From Symbiodinium natans (Eukaryota > Sar > Dinophyceae > Suessiales > Symbiodiniaceae), in assembly GCA_905221605.1 (NCBI GenBank), contig CAJNDS010000761.1, forward strand, positions 1 to 30,000: a stretch of DNA of 30,000 bases. The letters run 5' to 3'. Position 1 is the stretch's first letter. Every line of letters begins with the position of its first letter. The position numbers and the translations under genes were made by a program. A model generated the notes under the pieces. The model searched no databases. It saw nothing but the letters and a program-made list of their open reading frames with translations, and had not been told where the DNA came from. Positions 8,422 through 22,400 of this stretch are shown piece after piece.

Positions 8422-10965
8422 TCAAGAGACTGGCGCTTGCAACACGACATCTCCATGCCCAAGCTGTCCCCACGACTTCAACGTGATGTGCAAGCACCAG
8501 GTTGCCCAAACCCAAAGATAGCGGCTTGGGGCCACTGCCAACAAGGTTCGGTCCTTCTGCGGCCTACGTTGTGGCACCTCCAGATCCTCTGACCTAAGCC
8601 ACCATCCATGACAGGCGAGTCTGCGCCGTGTCGGAGCATCCTACTTGTAGCCGACTTGTGCGGTGGAACTGTGGCTTTCAGTGAAATTCGGCCTGAAGCT
8701 CAGTAAGGTAGGCCGTCCGAATGTCCCAGATCCTCACCAGAGCCGGGCAGGGACTCGGAAAGACAAAGACACCCTGAAGTAAGTGATGTGGCTGAGTTCA
8801 CAGTCAGGATCCCCCTATCTGATTCGTCCCTAAGCCCGAAAAATCCTTGTCATTACTCAAGCTCTATTCCTTGGTTAAGGGGTATGGGGCTCTTGGAGTG
8901 AGCTCGGAGCTACAAGCTAGTATGCGTATAGTTCGTTTTGTTTGCTCGCACGATATGGATATTTCATGCTTGTATGTAATTCATTGATGTATACAACACA
9001 CAGAGACAGATATGTTATCATATATATGTTTAGAGAGATACCTCATCAAAATCAGTCGCCAGACACTCCAACACCCCTTCACTAAGGAAGAGTCCTGAAG
9101 CCCTCTAAGGAACCCTAGTCTACTTTAAGGCATATTCCTGAATCAAGGTGTATTGGAGTCCCGGAAGACCGCGAACTCACAAACAGACCGCGCCTGCGGC
9201 ACCGGCAACCAGCAGGCGACCGCGGCGCACGCAGAGGGAAGAGGGCCTCTTTTCCCCCAGGGTTTAGGGTTTAGGGTTTAGGGTTTAGGGTTTGGGGTTT
9301 AGGGTTTAGGGTTTAGGGTTTGGGGTTTAGGGTTTAGGGTTTCGGGTTTACGGTTTAGGGTTTAGGGTTTAGGGTTAGGGTTTAGGGGTTTAGGGGTTTA
9401 GGGGTTTAGGGGTATAGGGGTTTAGGGGTTTAGGGGTTTAGGGGTTTAGGGGTTTAGGGGTTTAGGGGTTTACGGTGCAGGGTGTAGGGCTTCGGGGTTT
9501 AGGGCTTCTCTGCTGAATCTTGAACGTCTAGGTTCCCAAACACGAGGAGTCACATAAGAGGGGCCACCCCAATCCTCGGTATAGGAACCCCCACAACCTT
9601 AAACCCCAAACCCTTAACCGCAATTCTGCACAATAGGGGGGGTACTATAATCCGTATTTTTGAGCTGTTAGTATAGGGTCAACATACCAACTCTAAACTA
9701 TCATGATAGCATCCCCAAACCCTAAACCCTAAACCCCTAAACCCCCAAACCCCTAAACCCCTAAACCCCTAAACCCCTAAACCCCCCCCCAAACCCTAGA
9801 CCCTAAGCCGTAAACCCTAAACCCTAAACCCTAGACCCTCACCGCCTAAACCCCTAAATCCTAAAATGCGCATGTTCCCAACTCAACCCCGAGCCCTGGG
9901 CTCCGCACCGAAACGCACCCCAGGAAGGCTGCCAGCGGCCGAGGAATGCACCTGTTGTTGTTTAGTACTTAGGGTTTAAGATTTAGGGTTTAGAGTTTAG
10001 GGTTTAGGGGTTAGGTTTATTTAGGGTGCATTTAGGGCCTTAGGGTTTCGGGCTTAGGGTTTTAGATGGGTTCAGGATTTCGCGTTTAGGGTTCGTAGGG
10101 TTTGGTGTTTCATTGCGGCATAGGGTAGGCATGTTGAACCTCTGACCAACTTTGGCTTTTCGATAAATTCCTTGAGAGCTTAAAAGCATAATCCGTCGAG
10201 GCCTCGGGCCATAGGTGTTTTGGTGACATAAAGCAGGTACCCAATGCCTCGAAAGCGTGGGTACCGTTCTGGTGGTCCCCCAACCAACCCCACTTCCCCG
10301 AACGGCCCGAACCCCACCCCACCCAGCACCCAACCTCACCCATCCCACCCCCCACCCCCCTCCACCCCTCCTGTTGCCATGCTCCGCCCTGCCCACCCAC
10401 CTACCGGTCTACCTGTTACAACAGGATCCCCAAAAGGGAATGATCAAGATGTTCGACTACGTTTGGATGCCCTAAACCCTATACCCCAAACCCGAAACCA
10501 ACCCAAAAACCAAAATTCCGCAAAACCTCAAAAGCCCAAGGAAAACCTACAAGACCTAGAAACAGCAAAACAAAAAAGCCAAAATCATCTAAACCCCAAA
10601 AGCCAAAAAAGGGAAACTGCCGGCCTGAGGGCAGGTGCCAGGCCGCCAGGGCCCCTGTCTCGGCAAGCCAGAGTCGGCCCGTAGCCTCCACGTGCCTCAG
10701 GGGGATTTTAGGGTTTAGGGTTTAGGGTTTAGGGTTTGGGGTTTCGGGTTTCGGGTTTAAGGTTTAGGGTTTCGGGTTTAGGGTTTTGGGGTTAGGGCCA
10801 GGTCAGGGTCTGTAGGGCGGGAAGCCTACCCTAAACCCTAAACCCTAAACCCCAAACCCCAAACCCCAAACCCTAAACCCTAAACCCTAAACCTGAATGA
10901 AGAGCCGAGTCACAAGGCATCCGGCGCCGCACCGCAGCCGGCGGCCGACAGAGGCACCTCTGAGC
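8422..10965 (-). CDS. Micro-exon gene A, exon block 5 (3' part)
   Basis: Proposed exons: 10914-10965, 10618-10695, 9888-9951, 9181-9248, 8738-8773, 8645-8692 and the terminal exon 8422-8593. Each joins the next in phase (2, 2, 0, 2, 2, 2). Donors are strong at 9181 (GTTT|GTGAGT), 8738 (CTCTG|GTGAGG) and 8645 (CAA|GTAGGA). Acceptors read AG|G in most cases. Exon 10618-10695 reads HVEATGRLWLAETGALAAWH. The terminal exon (56 codons plus TGA at 8422-8424) starts after GGCTTAG|G and includes DLEVPQRRPQKDRTLLAVAP; its last part is Trp-rich. No poly(A) signal is evident downstream, as is normal for dinoflagellates. Confidence 0.5.
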
Positions 10966-13441
10966 CTGATCAACATGGGGGGGGGGGGGGTTTTACGGGG
11001 TTTAGGGTTTAGGGTTTAGGGTTTAGGGTTTAGGGTTTAGGGTTTAGGGTTTAGGGTTTAGGGTTTAGGGTTTAGGGTTTAGGGTTTAGGGTGGGTTTAG
11101 GGTTTGGGGGTTTAGGGTTTCGGGTTTATAAGGGTAGTTACATGGTTCCTTAGTATGGGCCTTATATGAGCCACCCCCCCCTCCCCCCCACCATGGTAAT
11201 CCCCCCCCTTGTGGTTCATAGTGGGTTTTGGGTTCCCCTCCCCCAACCTGTGGTTCATGGTCTGTGGTTCATGGGTTTAGGGTTTAGGGTTTCGGGTTAG
11301 GCTCTAGAGTTCAGGATTTTCACTCTGACCCCCTTGGTCCATTGGTTCGCGGTTAGAGTTTACGGTTCAAAGGTTTGGGGTAATGGTAGGTTTATGGTTT
11401 CCCCTCTCCCCCCTGTGGTTCGTGCTGGGTTTACGGTTCAGGGTTAAAGCGGTTAAGGTTTCAGGTTTACCCTTCTCCCCCCTGTGGTTCATTGGCGGGT
11501 TTAGGTTCTAGGGCTTAGGGTTCAGGTTTGGGGTTGAGGTTGAGGGTTTCTCTCTCACCCCCCTGTGGAACGTGGGCGCATACCTACCCCTTATATACTA
11601 TATAATATACCCTGTACAAAGTAACGGCCCATACTTCAGAACCCTTTAAAGGAGGTTAGGGACCATATGGAGGGCCCATGAAACTACGCTCAGAACAACG
11701 GGACGGGTGTTGGGAGGGCCTATAGGGTTTAGGGCTTTAAGGTTTTTTGGTTCATTTGGGGTTTAGGGTTCAGGGTTCAGAGCAAGGGGACCGGCAAGGG
11801 TATGCGAAGGTTGTTTGGCTTTGGGGCTTAGGGCTTAGGGTTTAGGGTGTGGGCTTAAGGGTGTAGGGCTTTAGGGGGCTTAAGGGTTTGGGGTTTAGGG
11901 AGCGCGAAGAGTATGCCCAAGAGAGCCCCAAAATGCCCAAAACTCCTATTTAAGGGGCCTGGGGCGGGCACTTTGGGGCGAAGAGTTTTGGGCTTGTGCT
12001 TGGGGCTTCTTCGAGTTTCAGAATTTCAGGGTTTTGGGTTTCTTGGGCTTTAGAAGTAGGTTTAGGGTTTAGGGTTTAAGGGTTCAGGGTTTTTAGGGGC
12101 ACCAAACCCTAAACCCTAAACCCTAAACCGATTGCAGCCGGGCTGCGCACCGCCACCTGTGCGTCGGGCGCGGGCCGAAGGCCCTCGTCAGGGAGCTTCA
12201 CCACAGCCACGCGCAGGCGCGCGGCATCCCAGCCTACCAGCCTCAGGAGCGAAGGTTTAGGGTTCGGGGTTTAGGTTTAGGGTTCAACAATAACAATAAC
12301 AATAACAATAACAAGAACAAGAACAAGAACAAGAACAAGAGCAAGAACAAGAACAAGTAGCAGTTCTTGATCTTCTTCCAGAAGACATACAGAAACATCA
12401 ACATTAAAATAACAAACTTGAAAAAAAAAAACAAAAAAAAGAAAACGTAACACAACCGAGGGGCAGCAGGCACCGCGGCGCTTCCACAGGCCCCAGAGAC
12501 TGCAGGTCGCGGCAGGGCAGCACGGCGCCTGCAGTGCAAAAGAACCGGGTTTAGGGGTTTAGGGGTTTAGGGTTTAGGGTTTAGGGTTTAGGGGTTAGGG
12601 TTTAGGGTTAGGGTTTAGGGTCTAGGGCACCCAGAGTCCTCAATGATTACATTCGAATCCTAAATAAGGTTCGAGGGTTATATACGTGCGCCGAGTAGGG
12701 TTAAAAGTAGAGCTAACATACTTAGAACCTGCTCATAACTCCTGCAGGTACGCCGCAATTTAGGGATACACGGTAAAGCAGAACATGGCCCCTTTGTATG
12801 GGACCCAACAGCCGGTGCTCAGTAGACTCATAGTCCACTATTCTAGGTACCTGAGGCTCCGCGATAGACTACGGAACACCTCTGACTAGGAGGGACTATA
12901 CTTTTTCAGAGCACCTTAAACCATACAAAGGATGCACAGTAGTTAGGCTTTTAGGTATATCCCTGCATTGAGGGGGGCCCTGTGGGGACACGAAGGCTTA
13001 GATATCTTCGCTTTGGCTCACCGGCCAGGTACCTGCGGCAGTCGTCCACGACGGCAGCCTGGCAGCGTCTAGGGTTTAGGGCTTAGGGCTGAGGAGTAGA
13101 CCTCCATTCTTTATGAGACCTTATGACTGATGACCTTGATTGTTTTTGCTACATTTTCAGGAAGACTCAGGCCCGCGAGTTCTTGCCCCAACAGTTGCCA
13201 CGCCTTGGCGAAAGCGGAAGCTCCACGGCAGCTTCCTTACGTTGCTATGCAAGGTGAGGTCAGTTCTCTCAATTATGGTCCCTTTTGGGGGCCCTAAATT
13301 TTGCCCCAAGCACGACGGGCCGCCTTAGCCTAACAACCCCGTTAGAGAAATGACCTCAATGAAGGGTCTAAAGAAGGGACCCCGGTAACCCCCATATGGG
13401 GCGGTTCAGGTATATTGGGAGTATTTAAGGTGTACAGTATC

Positions 13442-13492
<51 letters not shown>

Positions 13493-16400
13493 GGAGAGAG
13501 GGAGAGAGGGAGAGACGGAGATTGTTGCATCAGGCGGTGGGACCCAGCCCCCATGAGGGCTCTAAAAACGAAACACAGCTCACGAAGAATCCGACGGCGT
13601 TTGGCCGGGACGCCGGGGAGCCGAAGGGCCAGAAGGCGAGCAAAGGGAGCCCCGTCCTTCATCGTTTCGGCGTCGTCCGATTCTTCATCGGGGGCTAAGG
13701 GTTTAGGGTTTAGGGTTTAGGGTTTAGGGTTCGGTACCACAAGGGCCCCTAGTTCCCTGATTTTGTTCCAGAGCGAGGCTTGGCGGTCTTGAGCAGAGGG
13801 GAGTTCGAGGGGTTTATAGGGCTTCTGCGCCCTAGCATGCTACCTCTAGAGCCCCCCACCCCTACACTCACGTGCAGTTCACCTTCCATACAGGCTTTAA
13901 CAACTCATCGTGCAGACGCTTGCATGAATTGATGAATTGATGTGCTGGCTTCTGTGCTTCTTTGAGTAGAAACAAGACAGTCCCACCTCGGCGCGAGCAT
14001 CAGACAATGAGAAGACGCATCTTGCGAAGAGTTGCCTTGCTGCGAGTCTTTCTGACGCATTAAACACGGTCACAACAGAACAGTTGCTTCGGGCTGTCCA
14101 TGAACACAGCATCTAGGCTCTTGTTCATTGCGCATGCACCGTGCAGGACATTGCTGGTTCCATCAGATGATCATTTACAATACAAGAACAATGTGTCACA
14201 TTTGTAATATGGGTGTTTACGATAATGATGGACCCCTCATTGTCCCCCAGATAGTAGGATCCCCCTAAAATAAGGACCCCAATAAGGTACCCCAATAAGG
14301 TACCCCAATACGGTACCCCTAATATCGCAAACCCCAAGCCCGAAACCGTAAACCCTGAACCCTAAACCCTAGACCCTACCAAAAAACCCTTGGCCCCCCC
14401 CAAACCCTACACCCTAAACCCTAAACCCTAAACCCTAAACCCTAAACCCTAACTAAACCCTAAACCCTATACTATATAATACTTCGAAGGCGAGGCAGAG
14501 GCTGCCTGAAGCTTCGTCGCAGATCGCTGCCGAAGCTGGGAACTGCGGTCTCGGTAAGGCCTGCAGCCGAACGAACTGGAGTTTAGGGTTTAGGGTTTAG
14601 GGTTTAGGGTTTAGGGTTTAGGGTTTAGGGTTTAGGGTTTAGGGTTTAGGGTTTAGGGTTTAGGGTTTAGGGTTAGGGTTTAGGGTTTAGGGTTTAGGGT
14701 TTTGGGTTTAGGGTTTAGGGTTAGGGAGTTCGCAACAGAAGGAGCAAAGAGCAACCATCCTGAGCTGAGGTTGCAACTGCATCTCATGTTCTTCGACATT
14801 GTGGCGTGACAATGCTTAAGGCACTCAATACTCCACCCCATTGAAAGTATAAGGCCAGCCCTCTAGAATCTGCAATTCTTGAATGTACCCTGCTGTAAAG
14901 ATATAAAGTGCGCCGCATGATCATAGGGAACCCAAACCGGAGCCATAATCTGGCCTTTGCCAAACCCTAGAAACCCTAGGCCCCTGGCCCCAAACCTCTA
15001 CAGACGCTTATGCCCCTCGACTTTACCATGCACCCTAAACCCCAAACCCGAAACCCCAAACCCTAAACCCCAAACCCTAAACCCTAAACCCCAAACCCTC
15101 AACCCCAAATCCTACAACAGGGAACTTGTCGCCGCCTCCCAGGTCAAAGGACTCTGTCCCAGGCCGGGCTCGGAAGACTGGTACCTCAGTGCACTGGCAA
15201 ATTCGAAACTACTACTTCGGGTTCTGGGATTAGGGTTTGGGGTTCAGGCTGTAGGGTATATGGTTTAGGGTTTAGGGTTTAGGGTTTAGGGTTGAGGGTT
15301 TGGGGTTTAGGGTTTAGGGTTTAGGGTTTAGGGCCTGGGAACCCGAAAACCCTCTCTGAGGTGGCCGGCAGCGTGAAGGCAGTGGTGGCGAGCAAGCCCC
15401 GACCAGGAAGGCCGGCCAGAGCCAAGGCCCGGAAGAACATGCCTCGGGCTTTGGGGGGGTCGAGGGTTTAGGGTTTAGGGTTTTGGGTTTTGGGTTTTGG
15501 GTTTTGGGTTTAGGGGGGTTTAGGGGCTTTAGGGGCTTTAGGGGCTGTATGAATTACAGGGCTTCCAAACTATGCACCACGACCAGCTGCCGAAGCCGGT
15601 GGTGTGCCAACACCAGGACCCCTGGTGTAGCCCTAAACTTGGGAAACCTGGAGAACCCTAAACCCTAAACCTGCAGCCTGGGAGCCGTGGGGCCACATTG
15701 ACTTCACCTCCGGCGAGCCAAGGGCCGGGGAGATTTGCAACTTTCACAACAGCTTGGACGCGCCGAAACCCCTAAAACACTTCAAACCCCCCCCCCAAAA
15801 CCCTTCAAACCCCCCCCCCAAACCCCAAAAGCCACCCAAGACCCCAAAGCCCCCCGCCCAAAAAAACACGACCCTTCGAAAAAAAAACATCTCTTCCAGA
15901 TTCCAAACTACCAGATCTTTCATTATCTGCCTACCTTTCTTTACTATCTTATACTATCTTCCTTTATCTATGATTATCTATGTATCTGAATTTGTTAAAA
16001 TGGAGTCTCCCCATTTTCGAGGCCTCGGTGGGCCGCTGCCACCAGGGGCTCCGCCGGGGCGCCTCCGAGCGGAGCCGCCGCAGGCGGCCCACGCCTCGTC
16101 CACAGGGAGCTTCCGCGGAAGTTAGGGAGGCTTAGGGTTTAGGGTTTAGAGGGTTTAGGGGTTTAGGGGTTTAGGGTTTGGGGTTTGGGGTTTAGGGTTT
16201 AGGGTTTGAAGGCTCTAGGGCTTTGAGGGTTTAGGGTTTGAGGGCTCTAATGGTTCAAGGCTCTGGGGTTTAAGGGCTCGAGGGGTTTGAGGGTTTTGGT
16301 GTTTATTCTTGGTGGATTGAGTGTCTTGTGCTTTAGGTTTCAGGGTTTCAAGGTTTTACGGTTTTGCGGCTCTAAGGGTTTACACTGCCAGTAGGGTTTG

Positions 16401-19400
16401 AAGTACCCTAAAGAGGGTTACAAGGGTGCAGGTACGAGCCTGCAGCCTTTCCTGAACTACCCTACAAGCCTCCCAGACGACAAAAGGCCTGCTTCGCCAC
16501 ACACTCTGTAGGTTGGGATGTTCCCCCTTATCCTAACAGTCCTAAATAGGCATTAGAGCACCGCCCCTATGACAATCCCTACTAAGGAGCGGGCCAGTCT
16601 AAGGGGGGACATCCCACTCTGTAGGTGCAGAAGGATCAAGGCCCAGATGACCCTTCGCATTGCGAAAGATGAACCGTGAATCATACGAGCATTTTCCCTC
16701 TGCTCTAAACCCTAAACCCTTAACCCTTAACATAGGATCCCCAGGCCCAAAACTGCCTAAACCCTCACTCGTTGGCTCCCCCGGCCTCCTTCCAGGGAAG
16801 CTGTTCCCTCGGGCACTGGGGCAAGCTCTCCTGGCACGGAACCCTCAGCCCCCAAACCCTGCAGGGTGTGGGGGCTTACAGCCAAAGTGGGGGAGATGGG
16901 AGCTGCTGGTAGGATTGGATCCTCTAGACCAGGTCCCTTTTGCTGCAGAACAGCTCACGGGAAGTCATCCGATGCTCCCAAATTCTGCGGCGGCCTTCGT
17001 AGCTGATAGGATGGCCTTCGGCTGGCTCTCAGGCACGCTTGCTAGCAAGAAGCGTGCAACACCACAGCAAGACGGGAATAACAGAGAGGAGCGGTGGGCT
17101 TGGTAGACAGGCTGCCATGCAGCGTTCCGAGTGCTGACATTTGCACACAGACAGGACGTGCCTGATCCGTAAGGCGACGAGTGCTCTCCTGCAAGGCTTC
17201 CTTACTGGTCATATCCCCCTAAACTTTCCCCAGGGTGTTTAGGAACCAGTCCCTTTCTAAGCACTAGCAAGGCTTCTTTTGGAGACTGACCTTTGCTGCT
17301 CTTCGGTTCAAAGCTTTTCGGCCCGCGCAACCAAAATGTTTTGACTCTGAGCCCATGTCCTGCTGGCGAGTACTCCTGCGCCGGCAGCCCGTCCGGGAGC
17401 CCTGCCAGCTCGTTGTGAGTTTCAGTACACAACATGACGCAATCTGGGGGTTTGCGAAAAGAAGGAGCCCCGAATACAGTCCCAAAATACTAGGACTCCC
17501 TTACAATCAGGACCCCAACAAGGTACCCCCTAAACTTCGGAAACCCCCCCAAACTGGCCCGCAGCTGCCATTCCAGCAAGCCTTGAGGCGCCCCGTAACT
17601 TGGATCAACTCTTGGGGAGGCCAGGCCTTCGGCATGGGCGGGCTCGTGTTCACCTGCAGTTAGGTTTTTTCAAAAGCCACCCTGGAGCCGACTCGCACGA
17701 GACTTCACACCACGGGTGGCACGCGCGCGCGCGCCTGCTGGAACAGACCCATGCTCAGCCTCGCCTGGGCAGGGCTTAGTACCGTCGAGAGGGGGGTGCA
17801 CTGAGGCCATGAGCGAGGGTGGAAGCACTGTTCTTCTGGTACGTAGGCCCTTTGGCACCGTGCTTTTCAGAACTCAGTGGAAGGGTAGGGCGGGTATAGG
17901 GGTGTTGATCGTCCTGGCCTAGTATTTGCAAGCATTCCGCCCTTGTGGGCAGGAAAAAGACGCTGTCAGCCAGCACTGTCCCGTACATGCCTTCAGCATG
18001 CTCTCCATGATGCCCTGCATGATGTCCTGTCAAGCTACCCAGGCAGCCCAAGATCCCTTAACTAATTAAGGCAGTTACCCTTAAGTCGGAGTCAGCATCT
18101 TTCGTGGTTTAAAGTATATTCATGTACGTTCCTTGATTGAAGGATGGTGTGCACTCTGGCTACATCCAACTGCCCCGCGCGCAAGCTTCCACGGCAAGCT
18201 GAATGAGAGCTGGGATAAAGTTGCACAATATCATCAGTCTAACCTGACTCTCGAGTCCCGTAGACTCTTTCTATCTCGCACTGCCTTCCTTCCTTCCTTG
18301 CGTCCTTCCTTCCTTCCTTCCTTCCTTTCTTTCTTTATGTCTTGCTTTTGTTTCTTTCTTTGTTACTTTCTTTCTTTCAGCTCCCTCTCCCTCCGTCCCT
18401 CCTTGCCTCCCTTCCTCCCTCCAGCTTCAGAAGCCATGGCCGCTAATGTTGAGGTGACACACCCTGCCCAGCCTTCAGCTTCGATCTCCTTCTCGTGCTC
18501 GTCATGCTCGTACTTCTCTTCCGATTCTGCATCAGAGCGGCAGGTTCTCTCTACTGTGCAGGCATCCGTGTGCTTGTGACCGCACGTGTGCCACAGAAGG
18601 GACGGCTGCGCCGGAACCTCCATGGTAGGGGCCCTTCTCTTCCTCTTCCTCCCCCGACCAACTCACTCGGAAGAGGTCCTCAGATCAGAGCTATAGGAAG
18701 TTTTGGAAGTTTAGGGCAGCCAAGGTAATCATCATGGGTCCCCGGCGGCCCCAAAGGTCTCCGGGAACCAGTTGCTGCAGCCCTCTGCGATGGCAAGGAA
18801 GATCCAGCCTCGGGCTCTAAGCTTGTGAAGCCTACGGCAAACTCAAGCTGCTGCGAATTTTGTTTCTCATGGGGACTTACTTGGACAGCCGGGCCAGCGA
18901 CAGAGCTGCAGGACCTGGGAACTTGCGCGCTCAAGAAAGGAGAGCCAGAATTGGGCATACTTTGAGGTAGTTGATACTGCAAACATGTTGGAGACTCTTG
19001 AGGGAAACCTTCCCCCCCCCCCCCCCGGGTGCCTGCGTCAGTCGCTGGAGCGCCTTCCATGGCAGGTTGTCCACCTGCGTAGGCAGTCCTTGGTGGCTTT
19101 TTTGGGTCTTGCTGGCCAGAGTTTGGGATGTTCCCACTTACGCTCATAGTCCATCCCTATTGAGGACTGCTTGTGTAAGGGGGAAGCATCCCAAGCCAGA
19201 GTGCCCAAGACGTACGCCTTGGCCTACTAGGGTTCCTTTCATACTATTCTTAGCCCAAGTCAAAGGCCAAGTCAAGGTATGTTATAGTTAATTCTCTTGG
19301 AGATATGTCGGGAGTCTTAGTTATCATATGTCAGGTATACTACAATTGTTCGCCTGGAAACAGCTATAAAGACTCTTAGACTTGCTTTTAAGGCATACTC

Positions 19401-22400
19401 CTTCATTTGCTATAACGGTCCTGGGCACCGTAGGTAGAAAAAAAACAGCAGGCGAAGGCACGAAAGCACGAAGGCATCCAAGCAGCGGGTCTGTCCCATA
19501 AGCTTCGTCCTGGCCAAACGACTTGGAGGTTCATCTGGGGTAGCCATAAGTTGTGTTATAAGTATGGAAACTAGTCTGAACGTCTACAACCCTATGTAGG
19601 GTACTGATACCCCATGAATGGTGCGCCCAAGACAAGAAAATTGCCCTCATTGAAAGCTTCAGAATGACCGGGCTCCACACATTGACCGCGTCACCCGCCG
19701 TTGAATGGAGCGACCGCGGTTGCCCTCAGACGACCGGGATCGGAGACATGGGCGGCTCTACAGATTTAGGGATTGCACGGGACGTCGGGCTTCCTGCCAT
19801 GTGGCTCCAGACTTTGAGAGAAATCCATGTCGGGATCTCACCCAAAAAAGGGGGGGGGTTCCCTCAAAGAGTCCAAAAACACTGCAAAGCCCCTACGAAC
19901 AGGATCCCAAACAAAAGGGATCCGAGCTTTTGGAAAACCTGGGGCCTTCGGCCTGAAGCCCAAAAAGTCCTGGCTCTGTGAACCCTCAAAAACCCTTAAA
20001 CCCTAAGACAAAACCGTTAAACCCTTCTTTAAATACCCTAAGCTCTGTAAACAAAGAAACCTGCAGAAACCCTGTGAGCCCGAGCTGAAGTCTGACGAAA
20101 AGATCCTGATCTTGTCTGTTGTTGAGGAGTACTCCTTATCACCCTACGTAGAACTACTCAAATGAACCTCTAAGCACGCCCTAAACCCTAAACCCTAAAC
20201 CCTAAACCCCAAACCCCAAACCCCCCCAAACCCTGAACCCCAGCGACAACCCCAAAGCGCCTCCGGCTCCAGGCCGCCTGCGCTGGGACCTGCTTGGGCA
20301 GCTCGCAACGGGCAAAGAGGGAGTTTAGGGCCTTTAGGGTTCATTGTTTAGGGTTTAAGTTTCAGGGTTTAGGGTTCAGGGTTCAGGGTTCAGGGTTCAG
20401 GGTCTGGGGTTCAGGGTTTAGGGCCTCTGGGACTTGAACTGCTCGAGGCCCAAACCCAAAACCCAAAACCCAAAACCCAAAACCCAAAACCCAAAACCCA
20501 AAACCCAAAGCCCAAACCCTGAACCCCCTCCCCACCCCGGCCCCGAGTCCATGGCTTCCCGTGGTGGCCTGGGCTCGCGCCGCGCGTGTTCAAAGACTCG
20601 CCTCAGGGGAGCGTTTCGCGGAATTACGGAGCCCTGGGATTGGGTTCGGAACAAGAATTGTAGTACCCCCTATCAGAACCCCTATTAAAGGCTGCTAGTA
20701 TAAGGGGCTTCGGGTTGAGGGCCCATCAGCAGGAGATGGCCCAAGATTAACCCAACGGCCACACGATCCTCAAACCTGTGGCCAGGGCCGTCTTCAGACT
20801 CGTCCACAGCCTGCCTCGGCGAGATGCTCGCAAGAATGCTAGGCCCGGAGAGTGGCGCCTTGTTGGGTTTAGGGTTTAGGGGTTTCTTTAAGTGTTGGGG
20901 TTTCGGGTGGAGGTGTACTGAGATGTACGTAGGTGTACTGAGGTGTACTGAGGTGTACTGAAGTGTACTGAGGTGTACTGGGGTGTGCTGAGGTGTACTG
21001 GGGTGTACTGAGGTGTACTGAGGTGTACTGATCTCTCACATTGGGCAGCGCAAGTGGAAGTCTGTGGTGCCGGGCTGTGCATCAGAGAACACTCTCCGGA
21101 CAGCTTGGACAAAGCTGCCGACCTTGCGAGAGCCGACTTTTGCTGTTTATGAGGGTCTTCCTGAGCTTTGTGCCCGTGAGGGTTTTGAGGTTAAACCCTA
21201 AACCCTAAACCCTAAACCCTTGGCCTCTGCCCACGCAGAATGACCTCCCTGTCTCTTGGTATCTCCATGACCTCCCTCCAGAGATCCACCACAGTTGCAC
21301 TCTACTTGGAGGTTCATGGTACTTACTAACCACTTATAACTGGGCTTATAACCCTACTTCTAATTGGGAGAACCTCCATAAGGCCTACCATGAACCTCCA
21401 AGTACACTACTTTGAACCCAACTAGTAGGATCTCCTTATGATAAAGACCCCAATAGGGTACCCCTAATTTCATAAACCCCCATGTCGGATCCACAATCAC
21501 AGAAAAGGCCTTTATCTTCCCTTCTTGCACTTTGGCGGCAGACTGGGCGTTTCTGGCTCCCCAAAGAGCCCCACGACAAAACCCTAAACCCCAAACTCTT
21601 AACCCTAAACCCCTAAACCCTAAACCCCCTGGAGGATGCATGGCCTAACTTCAAGCTGAGCTGATCCCTACGACATGAGGGGAAAGGCACACCTTTCTTG
21701 ACTGGGGGCTTCAGGGAAAGGATTCAGGGTTTAGGGTTCAGGGTTTTGTGGGTTTAGGGCTTGGAGGGTGCTGGGGTTTAGGGTTTAGGGTTTAGGGATA
21801 TTGGGATCTCCTGTCTGCCAGAGTCTCAGCTCAAAGCATGGCCGGCCACGTCGTCCAACGAGAGCAGAGGACGCCGCCCCACCCGGTCGTAGATGCATTC
21901 CCCTGAAGCAGCTTCAAGCCTATTAAGGGTTTCGGGTTTCGGGTTTCGGGTTTAGGGTTTCGGGTTTAGGGTTTCGGGTTTAGGGTTTAGGGCTTAGGGC
22001 TTAGGGTCCTATATCATTAACCCTGTAAACCCTAAAAGCCTAGAAACCCCAAACAGTCAGGAGCTTGGGTATGTCGGGAGTGGTGTGCGGAATGGGCCTG
22101 ACTCCAGGTCGTAGAAGTAGATCTGCGACCTTTGTGCTCCGCAAATGGGGGGCAGGGTTTGGGGCTTTCTGTCTAAGGTTTTAGGAGTTAGGAGTTAGGA
22201 GTTAGGGTTTAGGGTTTAGGGTTTAGGGTTTGGGGTTTGAGTTTAGGGTTTAGGTTCTACGGTTTGGGGTCTCTGCCCGCAGTGCCCTGGAAGGCGCCCC
22301 GCTTGCCAGCAGCGACCTGCATCGGCCCGATGACGTAGCCGGCGAAGACATCTTCGCCCTGAGCCCGAGAAGGGTTTGGGTTTTAGGGCTTAAGGGTTTT

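Noticed and set aside
12243-12539. Minus ORF with Leu/Phe-rich membrane-like stretch
   Set aside because: It is the translation of the AACAAT/AACAAG microsatellite and an A-run.
16660-17106. Plus-strand 148-codon ORF as a terminal exon
   Set aside because: It overlaps four minus-strand islands with good donors and phase; the plus reading starts inside CCCTAAA repeats and lacks homology I can name.
20526-20640. Plus-strand frame reading GFPWWPGL, suggestive of a PWWP domain
   Set aside because: Only the tetrapeptide fits. The minus strand of the same island has an AG|G acceptor and GTTCAG donor and fits the neighbouring exons, so this is likely a chance reading.
9181-20866. Reading the GC-rich islands as plus-strand exons
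   Set aside because: Many are open on plus as well, but acceptors there are mostly AG|C or AG|A, compositions are more biased, and phase runs poorly. Minus-strand signals (GTGAGT, GTGAGC, GTAAGT, AG|G) are better.
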